Source: Melitaea cinxia (taxonomy: Eukaryota; Arthropoda; Insecta; Lepidoptera; Nymphalidae). Taken from it: 64,000 nt of DNA. The notes under the pieces are model-generated. The model was not told the origin of the DNA. It worked only from the letters and a program-made list of their open reading frames with translations, and searched no databases. Made by a program: the position numbers and the translations under genes. Location of the stretch: assembly GCF_905220565.1 (NCBI RefSeq), contig NC_059396.1, positions 10,637,206-10,701,205 of the forward strand, given 5' to 3'. This document shows positions 29,401-42,100 of the stretch, one piece after another. Each line of letters starts with the position of its first letter. Positions within the stretch are counted from its first letter, which is position 1.

Positions 29401-32309
29401 ATTTAAGTCTTAGTTTGATTAATATATGTTGAATAGCAGACGTCTGTTTGTAAAAACAAAGGCATCGCTTGTATACCTTGAAATTATTGTACATTACGTA
29501 ATTTTGTTGTATGTTCTGTATTGCTAACACGAGTATTTTGAATTTAAAACGCTTCCAAGGTTCGCCATAATACAACGTTAAAGATACATGTGTAGTATGG
29601 ATTTAGAAATAAGAATGATCTCATTCGATAGCAATAAATAAAACGCTAGTATTGTTCCGGAACATGTGCGCATTTTAGTACTTCATATATGTGACCTGTG
29701 ATTATTTAAAAGTATTATCATAGCTGGAAATACTACTACGTTAATTATGCTAATAATTCAAAACATACAGTAATTATAAAAAAAATAGCTTAGACCTTGG
29801 ATTTGTGTTTTTCGGGTGATGTCATTCGCATAGGCATGCTCGAGGATCTTGTTTCTAACCTGTTCATGTAGCCATAAAATGCGAGTTTATGGTTAAACAT
29901 GAGCAGCCGCAGATAATAAGTAGGTATAAACTGTAATAATAAAGTGTAGATAGCGTTAACATTAACTACTAGTGCACGAATGTTTTAATAATAGGCAATA
30001 TACCCGTCTTCAATTTTTAGCATAGGTTTAGAATCCTGCCTTAATTTTCTTTATTCTATCTTTTGAAACAGTATTTGGCAGGCAAATAAGATGACAGCAT
30101 GCATAAGTGGAACAAAGTAATGCTTATTCGATTAATATGACAGTCGCAAGAGGAGGGACCACCCGTTTGAAATATCCATCGCATTAGGTGTCCGTGTCAC
30201 CGTGTCAGTGTATGCACTATCGTTCTGCTGATGTCGCCATAAATATAATTCGACGTTTAGACAATAGACATCGCGCCGCCCCTTCACTCTGATCAAACGA
30301 TAAAGCCTTGTCTTGTGTATTCAAAACAGTTTGAATTAGACGGACCTTTTCTACCGTTGTAATACGATATTATGTTGTTGGGAATCTAATAAGGTTTGAA
30401 TCGTGATAACTTATGTTGTTTGGTTTAACAATTAAATTTAAAAATCTTTACAGTTAATTCGCTTTGATACTGAACTTCAACAAAAGTTCGTAAATAATCT
30501 AATATATAAAATTCTCGTGTCGCGGTGTTTGTAGTTAAACTCCTCCGAAACGGCTTGACCGATTCTCACGAAATTTTGTGTGCATATTGGGTAGGTCTCA
30601 GAATCGAACAACATCTATTTTTCATCCCCTAAATGTTAAGGGTAGTCCACGCCTATTTTTTTATATATTTTGATAATTTATTTTATTTTTATTTTATTAT
30701 GATTTAGAATCAAAAAATACATACAACCCTAAATTTTCATAATATATATGGCAAAACAACGCTTGCTGGGTCAGCTAGTAGGTATACAATATATTTATGA
30801 CTATTTACGTTTAACGGACAATTGATACGAGTATTAGTTGCAATTATCCGCTTATATATCTTAGCTTCAGTAATTTAACTGCAACTCATATACGATTGAG
30901 CGATTGCGGAAGCAACTCTCTAACTCAATGTCCATTCTACTTTTGTAAACTCAGAATCAAAATCTAAAAATAGTCATTGTTCAACATAATATACTAAGTT
31001 TCGTTGATTGATATTTGATTATTTCCCTCAGGAGTTCGGCCTTAGGAATGGAAATAAAGATTGGAGATAGTCAGATCCGGTTTTGGCCAATCAAACAGTT
31101 TCGATTAAATTCTAAATCAAGTCAAATAAATAATTTATTTTATTTTAACTTTTCTTAAGACAGCGTTTATAATCATCAGCCTACCTCAAAAGACAGTGAA
31201 AGTGTGACGTTATACCGATGGGTATACCCACCATGTCCAAAACGGTGGATCCGCTTCTGGGTTTCTAATTGTCCTACGATTCCCGATTAAGGCAATGCTC
31301 ATGTTTTTAGTAAGACAGGGAGACAGGAGCCTAGGTTACGTAAAATTGCCAAAACCATGTGACACACGAATTGACGGGCACTTGGCAGAGGTGGAAGCAG
31401 AACTATCAGATATCACGGCCTATTTGATTTAACCTATTTATACCTGTCAACCTTCTGGTTACTTAGGAAACTGTATAAATTTGTTACCTAGGAAAAAGCC
31501 TTCAATGATTTCGTTCACTGACGTACGGAGTCAAAATGTCGAAACTCGGTACACTATGGTTGGCTCGTAAAATTATTTTGTGTTTTTATTCTATTTCCTT
31601 TAAAATATATTTTCTGGATATTAATTTGCCTATTCGTTATGGATTGATGGAAGTGTGATTAAAATAAATTGGTTTAGACTGTAAATGGTCATCAAAGATA
31701 CCGCATTCTCTGGTCGGGTTTGAGATAGATGATTGGTTCGGAATCGCGAACCTTTCTCACGATACCGAGTGCGATATCGAGTCCTTATGAATAGTTCGTG
31801 GTAAGAATTCTTAGAACGTCAACTAAAATGTAGATTTGGTATGTGAATGTTGTTTTTTTTGCACATTTTAACGACTTAAACTAGACTGGTAGAATTTTAT
31901 GTTATTTTTATAAATTAATAACAAATTTGTGTGATAATCTGTTATTTACTACTTAATGAATTAATTATTGCTTGAAACTTTTGTACTTACCAGTTTCCAT
32001 ACAAATTTAACATTTTTTATTTAACATTTTCTACAACATTATGTATTTAAAAAAAAACACACGACTGAATTAAAACTTCTTCAGCTCCTACAGTAATATA
32101 TGACACCTACCTCTATCTCTTTCTATCTTCACTAACTTATATCTCCTTCTCAATTTCCGTTCGCCTCGCCTGATCACACTTTTCGTAACGCTCTCGTCGC
32201 GTCATCGCCAGCTTACTCCCCAAGTCACGCGTGCGTAAAGAAGTTCAATGCTTTTGTTCAATGATTTCAAAAAGATTTTCAATGATTTGATTAAAGATTA
32301 TTTATATTC

Positions 32310-32341
<32 letters not shown>

Positions 32342-33074
32342 TTCAGCCTATCGCAGTTTATTTATATTATTGGGGTAATGCATATTAGCATCCAAGCCAT
32401 TTTATGGTTCTTTTATAATGTCATGTTAGTTCAACTCTCAATGTAAGCTGCAGGTGCTTACAATTGCCTTGGTGTCATATTTCCTTTACACCGCGTAATC
32501 TATGTATAAACTGAACCGCTCGAAGGAAACCACAGTAAATTAATTAATAAATTTTATGTTTACATGTTGAACTCTAGTATCTGTTACATATCATTTCATA
32601 GAATTTTATAAAAAAACATTGAACAGCTAAAAATATGATTGATTCATAAGAAGCAGATGGTGTGGAAATGTTATAGGCAAGAATGTTTGTGTGAAAGGAT
32701 AAGTCTATCGGTACCGATGTTTGGAGCTTATGTATGATGTAATTCTTTTGGTTAAATTTATATTTTAAGCACACACCGCAATTTTCTTGTATTCAATCTT
32801 TACTTTTCAATTACTAATGTACAAACTAATGTAATAGCGTCTTATTATTTGCCTTTACGCATAAAACGTATTTACGATTTTATCTTAAATCTTAATCTTC
32901 ATCTTCTTCTTCTTTCATCTTAATCTTTGCACACCGTATGCAGTTTGATCCAACTTAAAAGATAGGCTATATTTTGATATATATAATTATTATATTTAAG
33001 AGAAAAAATAAGGCGGTACGAAGTTCGCCAGGTCAGCTAGTATATTATATAATTTAATTTTAAATAAAAGAAAG

Positions 33075-33146
<72 letters not shown>

Positions 33147-36100
33147 TTGTATATGTATATATCTAGCTTAGCCCATACTCAAGTCTCGTCATCGTCCATG
33201 CAACTGGATCGAAATAACGGCGAACAATTTACAATATATCCTGCGAAGACCTCCAGAATTGAAATAAAAAACCTAAATAAGTCTTAAGATAACTTAAGAT
33301 TTAATTATTGTAAATCATCCAAACAAATATTGATATAATATTAGTTTTGGTGATAATAAGACGTGGTAGCCGTGATTGGCGCTTTTTTTATCCTTTAATT
33401 ATTGTTATTGATAAACATACTTCCATTACTTAATTAAACATACGTTAATAAATATAATTTTGGTGAAAGCATTACACAGTTCGTTAACCGTTGCGCTAAA
33501 AATGAACTGACATTCCTAAGGGCTTAGAATTGAAATTAATCTTAGGAGATAAGTGACTGGCACGCACGAATTGGCCCTTTGCAGAGAGACAGGTGTCGTG
33601 ATACATTACTGGCTACTGTCAGAGTCACTTAATTAGATATATTCGAATTGTAAATGAAATTAATCAATTTTGTTACAAATTAGAGTAACGAGATAAATAT
33701 TTATTGGCAATGTTTGAAGTTTGTCAAGTATTCTAATTGTAAAAGTTGATCACACATTGTTTACAAAAATATAAGACTTATTAATGCAGAGTTACTGATC
33801 AAAACAAATAAATAGTTTCACAGTATACCCTTATTGATTCTATTTAAGACAACGTAAATATTTTAATAAGGTCGACATCTGCAACAACGAGTCAGTGCCG
33901 ACATGTGTAAACTGCAATCAGTCTGCAGGCGATAAACACCCGACATTACTGTATTATTTCTTTAGCGAGTAGATCGTAGTCGATTTCGTAATTCGGGAAG
34001 ATTATATTTTACTAGAGTGCAGCCATAAAGCCCGATCGCTCACCTCAGTCTGTCGGTGCGCGGGATTGTTTACGGAAGCGAATGGCATCGCTCGCGTTGC
34101 TCGGCCTTACAACACCGTTTGCTCCAAAACTATGAATGAACTATCTCGTAATTACATAACAACTGGTACTACTTTTTTTGCAAGTTGAATTACTTTAAAT
34201 CATAAATATAATGTTTTTTATCTTGACCTTATTAGTCTGTTTTTGATAGAGGTAGAGAGAGGTAACGACATAGCAAATTCCAATAATAACGGAGAAAAAT
34301 GGTGCTTAATAGCTACATATAAAAAAAATGTTTTAGTATTACCTATATAGAAATAGTTACTAAACAGAAATAAGTAAGTTCATTACTTAAAACATGTGCT
34401 AGTAAATCAGACTGTTGCGATTAATGAATAAAAATAAAAGTGTTGGTGGCGCAGCTGCATTCCCGCGCCTCTGACTTGTTCGGATTCGTCAGATTATGCC
34501 AATTACAGATTTCGTTCTTGAATTATAATGTTACCACTATTAATGAATCATAAGCCGTGTGATCATAACGAATGGCTTTTTAATGTCTTTTCTTGCAGTA
34601 GCTATATTACGAATGAATTGAAATTACCATACATCTAGAAGTTATTACATTGGTAATGGTGTTACCAGTTAATATGATGTAATGTTTACTTTGGAAGATT
34701 ATAATCCTTAAAGTTTCAAAGACAAATTGATATTTAGCTTTGTTATTTGATAGTGTTGTTTTGATTTGTTAGTAGAGATGCAGTAAAGGGCTGTGAGTTA
34801 AATATCTATGCGCTATCTGGCTATCTACGGTATCACAGTATTAACCGCAGTGAGAGCGCGGGATGCGCGTTGCCTGGTAACGCGGCGTCAGGCCGGCGAG
34901 CGTCGAGACGCTGTGCGGCGCCAGTGCCTGTATGGAGCCGTCCGCGTCTCACCACGGCGCTGCACCGCCCTATACAAAATTTTCAGTTTAAACTCACGTG
35001 CAATGTCCTTACTTACATGTGTAAAAATAGGTTTAGTGATTTTAATAATAAATTAACGTAGTGGTCAGAACGAGTGATAATGTGCTGTGAATTGTAAATA
35101 ATTAAGTTTTTATTTTTTAATTAGAGATAAAAATAAATGAGTGGCTTATAAAAACGCACGTAAATTTATTATATAATTACGTTATCTTTTGTTATAATTT
35201 TAAGAAAGACAAGATAAAAAGGTACAGTTATCGAGACACATTTAAATATAATTAGATAAGACGCTCGCTCGTATTCGCACTGTAAATTTTATCTAATGGC
35301 CTTTAAAATTAATTTTAATTATTTCTACCATTTTCAGTGTTTTAGTAACTATATTACTATGTTCTGTTTGGATAATTTCTATTGTTTTACAAAAAAATCT
35401 AAACCCAAAAAAATTAGTACCTGTTTTGTGTCTGTTCTATTCCACAAAATTTCATCGCTAAACAACTATAAGTAATACAATTTTTATCATATGTGTTTAT
35501 GCAAACATCAACCAACCTACTATTGAACATATTTGCGTAACATTGTAGAGCGTCGACGTTTTATAAAGGAAAAATAAAAATGATCTAAAAAGCTTTGCCG
35601 ACAATGAAAGGAATGGACACTGTCTATTTGAATATCACAGTCAGATTACACCATACACGTCAGTACAGTAAAAGTCTTTTATTTAGATGAGCCTCACCCC
35701 ATAGGTTATTCACCCCCTCCTGTTAGTCACGCGTTTGTTAGGAAGGTCAGGGTTATGATGGTAACTAAAATTAGCCGGAACGGCTCTTATTTAATCAAAA
35801 AAAGATTTTGTTGAGTAATTACAATAAACGTTCCTTTTAAATGCTACATTGTTCAAATTATTTGTTAAAATACTTTTAATATGTTTTCAAAACATAATTG
35901 TGAATCAATATTACTTGTAAATAATAAAAAATAATTTTTATGTAATAACTATGTTAATTATAGGAATTTCATACGTCGTTCGGTTATTCAAACTTTGTAT
36001 CACGTATGGGATGCCGCAGTGCAGGAGCGCACGCCCCCCGGCGGTAATCCCATGTCTCACTGTCTGCTTTGAACGAATAAACCTTAGACGGCATTCTCAC

Positions 36101-39100
36101 TCCTTATATTCAGGCACAAATATACTGCTAATTTTCTTTTATCATTCTAAGAGTCTAAGACAAATAAAGAATCTAAGACAAACCTGCAATCAACCGTCCG
36201 AAGTAAATAAACACAAAATTCCGTCTCAAGTTGTTCTAATACTTTTGTATATCAAATTAATTTGGCTTTTTATAAAGTTTTAATAAATATTAAATATATA
36301 AATTATTTTAAAAAATCACTAAAGTGATACTGCCACAAACCAAATCAGTATAATGAAATGAAAATAACGAATGGTAAAAATGCGACCGCGGATCGTGACC
36401 GCTCGCGAGGCAGAGGCGGCGCGTGCGCTACATCGCCTCGCCTTCGCGTTGTGGCGTGCTGCGTTTTACCTTCAACGTGGACCCACGAGGAACCCACGAG
36501 CCAACAAAGAACAGAAGAATCCAATGGTGTGTAAAAGTGTTTTTCTGGAAAAAAATATACTAAAAAATGGGAAATTACAACATTAAATTGGGCAGTTACA
36601 ATACAAACTTTAATCTACGTTTATAATGTTAATTTTTTTTTTAAATAATAATAGTTTATTAAACATTATATATATTTACAATTCACAACTTAAGAACTAA
36701 ATATTTACAGATAGTTTTGGTATAAATCATGTCCTCGTGGAATTATGCCAAGAATGCTGGCAGCATTTCTCCGTTGAATCGCTATGCATTCGCTATGATT
36801 CTCAAAAAATGCACCAGCCCTCTTGTCACCAGTGGAGGCAATAAGGCGAGGAGTTATCTCATGTTTAAATTGTAACTTAAAAGAATGATATTAAATTGTT
36901 TTTATTTTGACTTATCGAAATCTTATAAAATGCGTTGAACTTAATAGGAGTAACTGAGTAACTTAATTAGTTTTATACAAAGTTTCCTTTTCTTATTTTT
37001 CCCATTTTTCCTTTTCTTATTTTCTTTCCTAGAGTAGATAGTTACTAAACTACTTTAGGAAAAAAAAAACGCAAATATAGCGACATACGCTTAGACTCTT
37101 AGCTTAGGCCAAGCAGACTATGCGTTGACTTTGTCTGCAACTTAAAAAGTATATAAAAAATATGATATTACACAGAATGTTGATTCGAATTACCTCTAAA
37201 ACTGTGATTAATGTGCAATGCAAACGAAGATGTGTATAAAGCTCAGATCAGTGGTTCACTCGGCGATTAGGTAATGCCAATTCCAATGGAGCCTCAAATT
37301 AAGATATGTTTTTTTTTCTTAAAAAAAGTAATTTCAATCAAAACATCAAGTATTGTTAAAGGAATTAATAATTAACATCACATCAATATGATTTATATTA
37401 ATTATTATTCTTCCGAGATATGTACTTTTATTTAATTATAGTAATAGAGAAATAGATTTGGAAACCTCACACGGTTGTTAGCGGCATTGTGTAACGCTAA
37501 TGTAACAGCATAATAATTAAGTACATTAGAACGGAACCCCCCGTAAAAGCTGCAGTAATCACTTAAGCCACACCTATCTTGATGCCATCATTTATCAGCA
37601 ATATTAAACGTTATCCCTTCATATTATGTTAGCACCTGATATTAAAATTATGAAAAAATAAAATACAGTTCATTTTTCATATTATTTATGAAAATGATTA
37701 AATAATTAACATAAGAACATATCCTATATTTTGCTTTAGAATTCTTTGTCGAAATCGCTCCGTGAATGCCTCATTTTTGTTTTTAATCATCTTGGTAATC
37801 TGTAGATTTAAATCTGTATTTAATTTTTTATTAAAGAACAAAAAAAAGTATAAATTATTGTAACCATAATATAAATTCTATTAAAATATTACTCTTAAAT
37901 AAAAACTACATAGCTCTATGATATAAAATGCTATGTTTTTTTATTAACTCTGAGTATTGACATTGAATAGTTAGGTCTAATGACCGATATTTTCTTTTAA
38001 TTTTATGTATAATCAGTAAAAATATATTTCATAAACATTTTTGAATGATCAACGACTTTCTCTTATAGTTACGCTTGTCTCGTACGCAGAATGTGAAATA
38101 TTTAATTGAAGTACATTTTTTGTATCGTTTTAGACTCGAGCGGTCAGTGCCCCAACAACATCGGCCTCCGTTTTTGCAAGAGAACATGTATGTATAACCA
38201 TAATATTATGTAATTTTTAATTTTGTTTTTTTATATCACTAAGTCGGCAAACAAGCGTACGGCTCACCTCATGGTAAGAAATTACCGTAGCTTATAGACG
38301 CCTGAAACACCAGAAGCATCGCAAGCGCATTGCCGACCCAATCCCCGATCCCTCCCAGGAGCTCTGGTCACCTTACTCACCAACAGGAACACAATACTGA
38401 TGAAAACAGTATTATTTAGCTGTGATCTTCTGTAAGGTCGAGGTACTACCCCAGTCGGACTGCTCCAGATTTTGAGCAGGAAATTCCTGCTGTGCTACCT
38501 CAGTTAAATTTAAAAATAAATACACATACAGTTAGATATTTTGAAAATTAAAATATGTATTGATTAATTATTGTATGAAATAGAAATATTCAAGGAAGAT
38601 ATCGAATTTCACCAATAAATCAAGGTTAGTGTCAATGTCAACATATTAAGAGAGATAAATTGTTAGTGCATCAGTTCAAGCGTCTTGCACTTTGCAAGAC
38701 GCCGTAGAGGCAATTCATTCAATTCAAAATTAACATACTTATTGTTTGAATTTATAACTGACATCTAAATTTTTATTCATTTTAATAGCGTTTTCTCAAG
38801 ATTGGTTCTTGCGCGACGTTCAAATTACTAATAAATATTTTTCGAAAATTCATAATCGCAGTTACTACATTGCTCTATTTCAATACCATTTGTAGAATTT
38901 AGTAATCCGCTTAACTTGCATTTATAGATATAATCCAATTTCTTAGCGAAATAATCGGATTAACTGCATTACGAATAATTGTAAAACGCAATGTATTTGC
39001 TCTACGCCTACGCATTGTTTGTGTTACTTTCACAGAATTATGTCGCGCCTACGACTCGCGTGTTTGATCTCACATAAACATTCTTGAGTTAATCGTGGCT

Positions 39101-42100
39101 TTTCACTGGTGGCTGTTTCCTATTCATTGAGTAGGTTTTTATTCCTGTTTATTCTTATATTTTTGTACAGCTGCCTACGATAAAAAGCACGACGTATTTT
39201 ATTGTTTTTAACATGGTAAAAACATGGGTTTCTAAATAAAAGAAAATTTAAGAGAAATTTTAATTTATTTAATTGAGATTAGTGTTACTTTTTCTTCCAA
39301 TTTCAAAATCAATAAAACAAATAGTTTAAACCTGTAACTTTTCTTACTGTATAGAAATACATATTTACGTACTAAAATATATGTATATGTACCGAACTCC
39401 ACGAATATTTTTAATAACGTAAGCATTTGCTTTTATTTGCTTTCAGGGAGGTATTCGCTCAGTGAGCTACCCCGGTCCAGGCGGCCCCGGATCTCGTCTC
39501 GACTTATGTTACGTCGCGGAGCGCATGCTCGCTCTGCACCTGCCAGACAGAGATGCTCAGGCGGAGGCACAGGCTGCTCATATGCTGAACAACAAACATG
39601 GCGAACACTACATGGTTAGTATCATATTTTATACGAGTACGTATAAACATAATACACCTTAAATTGAGATGACTAAATGAATAGGTACTTAGAACATTGT
39701 GCTCATTGTTTTGAAGCGCATCTGGGTTATCTTTTGTTTAATCTGTGATAGCGTTTTCTGATGTGCGCAGTTTGAAAATAAATAATAAGTAATTTGTTCG
39801 AGAACACTAATTACTTACGAATAATAAAATACTAAAATATGATTAAAAAAAAGATTTAAAGACTAGCATTAAAATTAAAATTGAAATTTTATTTTTAATG
39901 CTAGCTTCTTTCAGTATAAATTGTTATTTATATAACATAATTATATGAAAAATTTCCAGGTCTTCGAAGTGAGTAGTAACGACGGCAATGGCGACGGACG
40001 CTCAGCGCGTGTCGTGTTCGGTCGCTCGCGCTCGCTGGGCTGGGCGGGCGAGCTCGCACCGCCGCTGGAGCGCCTGTGCGCCGCTTGCAAACACATCGAG
40101 AGCTGGCTAGCAGCACATCCGAAAAATGTCGCCATATTACTTGCTTGGTGCGTATATCTTGCAAAAGACTAGGTATGAATTTTTCAATTAGAATGGTGGA
40201 ACTTAAATTGATATAATTGTGTTTGCTCACAAACGAAAAAAAGTGACTCAATTACATCGACAAGTAATACAACGTAAGTAGATGAAACAATAGTCAAGTA
40301 AATACACGTTATCAAAGATTACTTAAAAATTCGTAATCAGATCTTGATGAAATTTAACGACTACAAGACAAGCATCAGCTTTCGAATAAAACATCAATCA
40401 TCAAAATCGGTTAACCTAGTGAAAGTTATGCGGTATAATACAACAACGTAGGTTGACAAAAATAGTCAAGTAAATACGCATTACTAGATATAACTCGAAA
40501 AGTACTTGTTAGATGTCAATTAAATTTAAATAGAATCACATACACCCAACACCTTTCAACAACAACAAAAAAAAAAAAAACTCATCGCAATCGGTCCACC
40601 CAGTCAAAAGTTCTGAGGTAACATATCTTATTGAGAACATTGTATTGAAAAACCTCCTCCTTTTTTGGAAGTCGATTAAAAAGGCCCCCATGTTTATTTT
40701 TTGGCTTGTCAACAAACATATTAATCAACAGTGACATAACTATATTTATCACTCTACCTTCACCCCCCGTAAATTAAACAAAACATATTTTGTTTTAGGG
40801 GTAACCGAGAGCGACTCGGAGTGCTGGTGGCCGCTTACATGCATTACTCGGCGATATGCGGGGCGCCGGAACACGCACTCGATCGCTACGCGATGCGACG
40901 CTACCTCGACGATAGAGTTCCTGTCTTTCACCTGCCTTCGAACAAACGGTAATTCATTAAAAGTCGTCATGTATGTATGTATAAATCTTACACTTTATTT
41001 CCGTATCATGTAAATATTCCATATATCTCATCTAATGTAAATATCAAACGAGTATACGTACGACTTCGTTTATTAATCTTAATTAAAGTAATAGCAGTGT
41101 AACTAAGAGTTGATATAATGATACAAACTAATATCACAGCTTTACTTAAAGACTTATAATGCAATAAATAGAGCTAAACCAGCTACAACTCATCAGTATT
41201 CTGCTCTGCTTCACTCGCCGTTCACCTAATGAGGCGGTGCCGGAGTCACTTAAAACGTAGAAAATGTGCAGCTACACACAAATATTCCAAACTGAGTCTT
41301 ATTGTATGGTATGAAAGCAATGTACATTAAAATGAGTGAGGTTCGTAAGCATTTGTACCTTCCGAATATGAACATCATTCGTCGGTCGCTTAATTCCAGA
41401 AACCTATTGTTTAAAAGACGTGTTCAATATTTTAAAATATGCTAACGAAAATTTAAACACCAATAATACATAGTTTACAACATTGTGTGTAACATAGTTT
41501 TCACATTGCAAATCAAATTAGCGTACAATGTACTTACTTGTGTGTGTGCGTATGAAGTTAATGGTAGCAATTGACGAGGTAATCGCGCCCGCATGATTTC
41601 GGTTCCCACAGGCAATTTTCGATTTTGGACTGTCGAAAACAATTGCAAGAAATTGAATGAGAATTTGACAGCTTAATCATCTCAAATTTGTATGTATTTA
41701 CCCATAATCACAGTAAAAGAAACCGTAAAAAATCGATTTTAAATATCAATAATAAGGATAGGCACCAGCAGATCCGGTAGACTTCGTACCACCGTCTTTT
41801 TATTTACGTAAATACAACGTTTTTTTTTAAACACAAACCTTGTCCTAATAATAATAAACATAACAAAAAAAACCGGCCAAGTCGTGAGTCTAACTCGTGC
41901 ACCGAGGGTTCCGTACAAACAAAATTATTTAAATATTTTGATTATATGATGTAACTAAAAATTTATGCCTTTCGCAGTTTTTCTTTATCTGTGCTTTAAG
42001 ACTAGGGTTGCCAACTTTTTTTGACAAAAAAAAACGTATAAAATGGTTTGGATAGGAAAAAATAAAGTATTTGGAAGAAAAAAAAAGTATTTTTCAAATT

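Noticed and set aside
35951..36283. 110-codon plus frame
   Set aside because: No acceptor or donor, no family resemblance, and most of it is AT-rich noise around one small GC-rich spot.
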